This document shows positions 63,956 through 64,000 of a stretch of 64,000 nt of DNA, piece by piece. Under the pieces are notes generated by a model, which saw only the letters and a list, made by a program, of their open reading frames with translations, made no database searches and was not told where the DNA came from. Source of the stretch: an uncultured Clostridia bacterium (GTDB lineage: Bacteria; Bacillota; Clostridia; Lachnospirales; Cellulosilyticaceae); the NCBI GenBank assembly GCA_937921505.1, contig CAKZUB010000032.1, forward strand, positions 44,722 to 108,721, written 5' to 3'. Both the position numbers and the translations under genes were made by a program. Numbering within the stretch: position 1 is the first letter of the stretch; every line of letters starts with the position of its first letter.

Positions 63956-64000
63956 CCATATACAGATAAAGAAAAATTAGAGCTTATAAAAAGAAGCCTA
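63941..64000 (+). CDS. Partial plus-strand gene, possibly a transposase
   Basis: The ATG at 63941 follows AAAGGAGA by nine to ten bases, and the frame stays open to the edge (MYSNHPYTDKEKLELIKRSL). The start resembles the small N-terminal helical part of transposases or HTH proteins, but 20 residues cannot decide. It is read against the tnsC direction and has its own promoter, as expected for an insertion sequence that cut tnsC. Confidence 0.6.
   Translation, partial: MYSNHPYTDKEKLELIKRSL

Larger units (their letters stand above)
34641..64000. mobile_element. Tn7-like transposon, left end to window edge (incomplete)
   Basis: The left end begins with TGTGGG at 34641, the terminal sequence of Tn7 ends. 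Three spaced copies of AATAAAGTTTGTA follow within 135 bases, like the three TnsB sites of a Tn7 left end. Cargo of 24.9 kb is followed by tnsD and a truncated tnsC, in the order expected from the right end inward. CAATC (34636-34640) just outside would be one copy of the 5-base target duplication. The right end, tnsA and tnsB are not in the window. The run is interrupted at about 63863. Confidence 0.8.

Noticed and set aside
1..64000. rRNA or tRNA genes
   Set aside because: I recognised none on either strand; a covariance-model scan would be needed to exclude a single tRNA.

Overview
The window comes from a low-GC, anaerobic, spore-forming member of the Clostridia. The signs are the sporulation genes yqfC and yqfD, a delta-lactam de-N-acetylase of the spore-cortex type, a carbon monoxide dehydrogenase, a tyrosine T-box leader, and the order phoH-pgpH-ybeY-cdd-era-recO that is usual in Firmicutes. 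A Lachnospirales-type host is plausible. The sequence does not fix the species.

From 1 to about 34.6 kb lies ordinary chromosome. It holds a radical SAM protein, an M14 peptidase, a glycogen debranching-type GH13 enzyme, T-box-controlled tyrS, an AI-2E-family exporter, PepD, the PFL (DUF711)/ACT pair, an FtsA-like ATPase and a GalT/HIT-like protein. It continues with a peptide-binding lipoprotein, a lytic transglycosylase, coaE, polA, recO, a small YqzL-like gene, era, cdd, ybeY, pgpH, phoH, yqfD and yqfC. After these come CapA, PdaA, CooS, a DUF1450 protein, an NAD(P)H:rubredoxin-type oxidoreductase and a DUF1540 protein. Strong hairpin terminators separate most units.

From 34,641 to the right edge I read a Tn7-like transposon. 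Its left end starts with TGTGGG, as Tn7 ends do, and carries three spaced copies of a TnsB-site-like motif (AATAAAGTTTGTA). The far side has tnsD (TniQ family) and a tnsC cut off exactly at Walker B. A plus-strand gene with its own promoter abuts the cut, so an insertion sequence or rearrangement has probably broken the transposition operon. tnsA, tnsB and the right end are outside the window or lost.

The cargo is two large defence units on the minus strand. The first (59.7 to 53.0 kb) is a three-gene pPIWI-RE system: REase with zinc ribbon, DinG/XPD-like helicase and PIWI-RE protein. A WYL regulator precedes it, and an inverted repeat covers the promoter. The second (52.8 to 34.8 kb) is one 13-gene operon: HsdS, a winged-helix-like protein, HsdM, a second HsdS, a DUF1016 PD-(D/E)xK nuclease, two unknown proteins, a 1352-residue P-loop ATPase, one unknown protein, a NurA-like nuclease, a HerA-like ATPase, a PD-(D/E)xK-like protein and a Ser/Thr kinase with TPRs. 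There is no HsdR. The mix of methyltransferase, nuclease, ATPase and kinase resembles the methylation-associated defence system (MADS), but the two large orphan blocks and the HerA-NurA pair could make it a distinct variant.

My reading is that modification by HsdM-HsdS marks self DNA, the ATPase/nuclease/kinase modules attack or signal on unmarked DNA, and the PIWI-RE unit gives a second, nucleic-acid-guided layer. Both travel on a Tn7-like vehicle. The roles are inferred from domains and context only.
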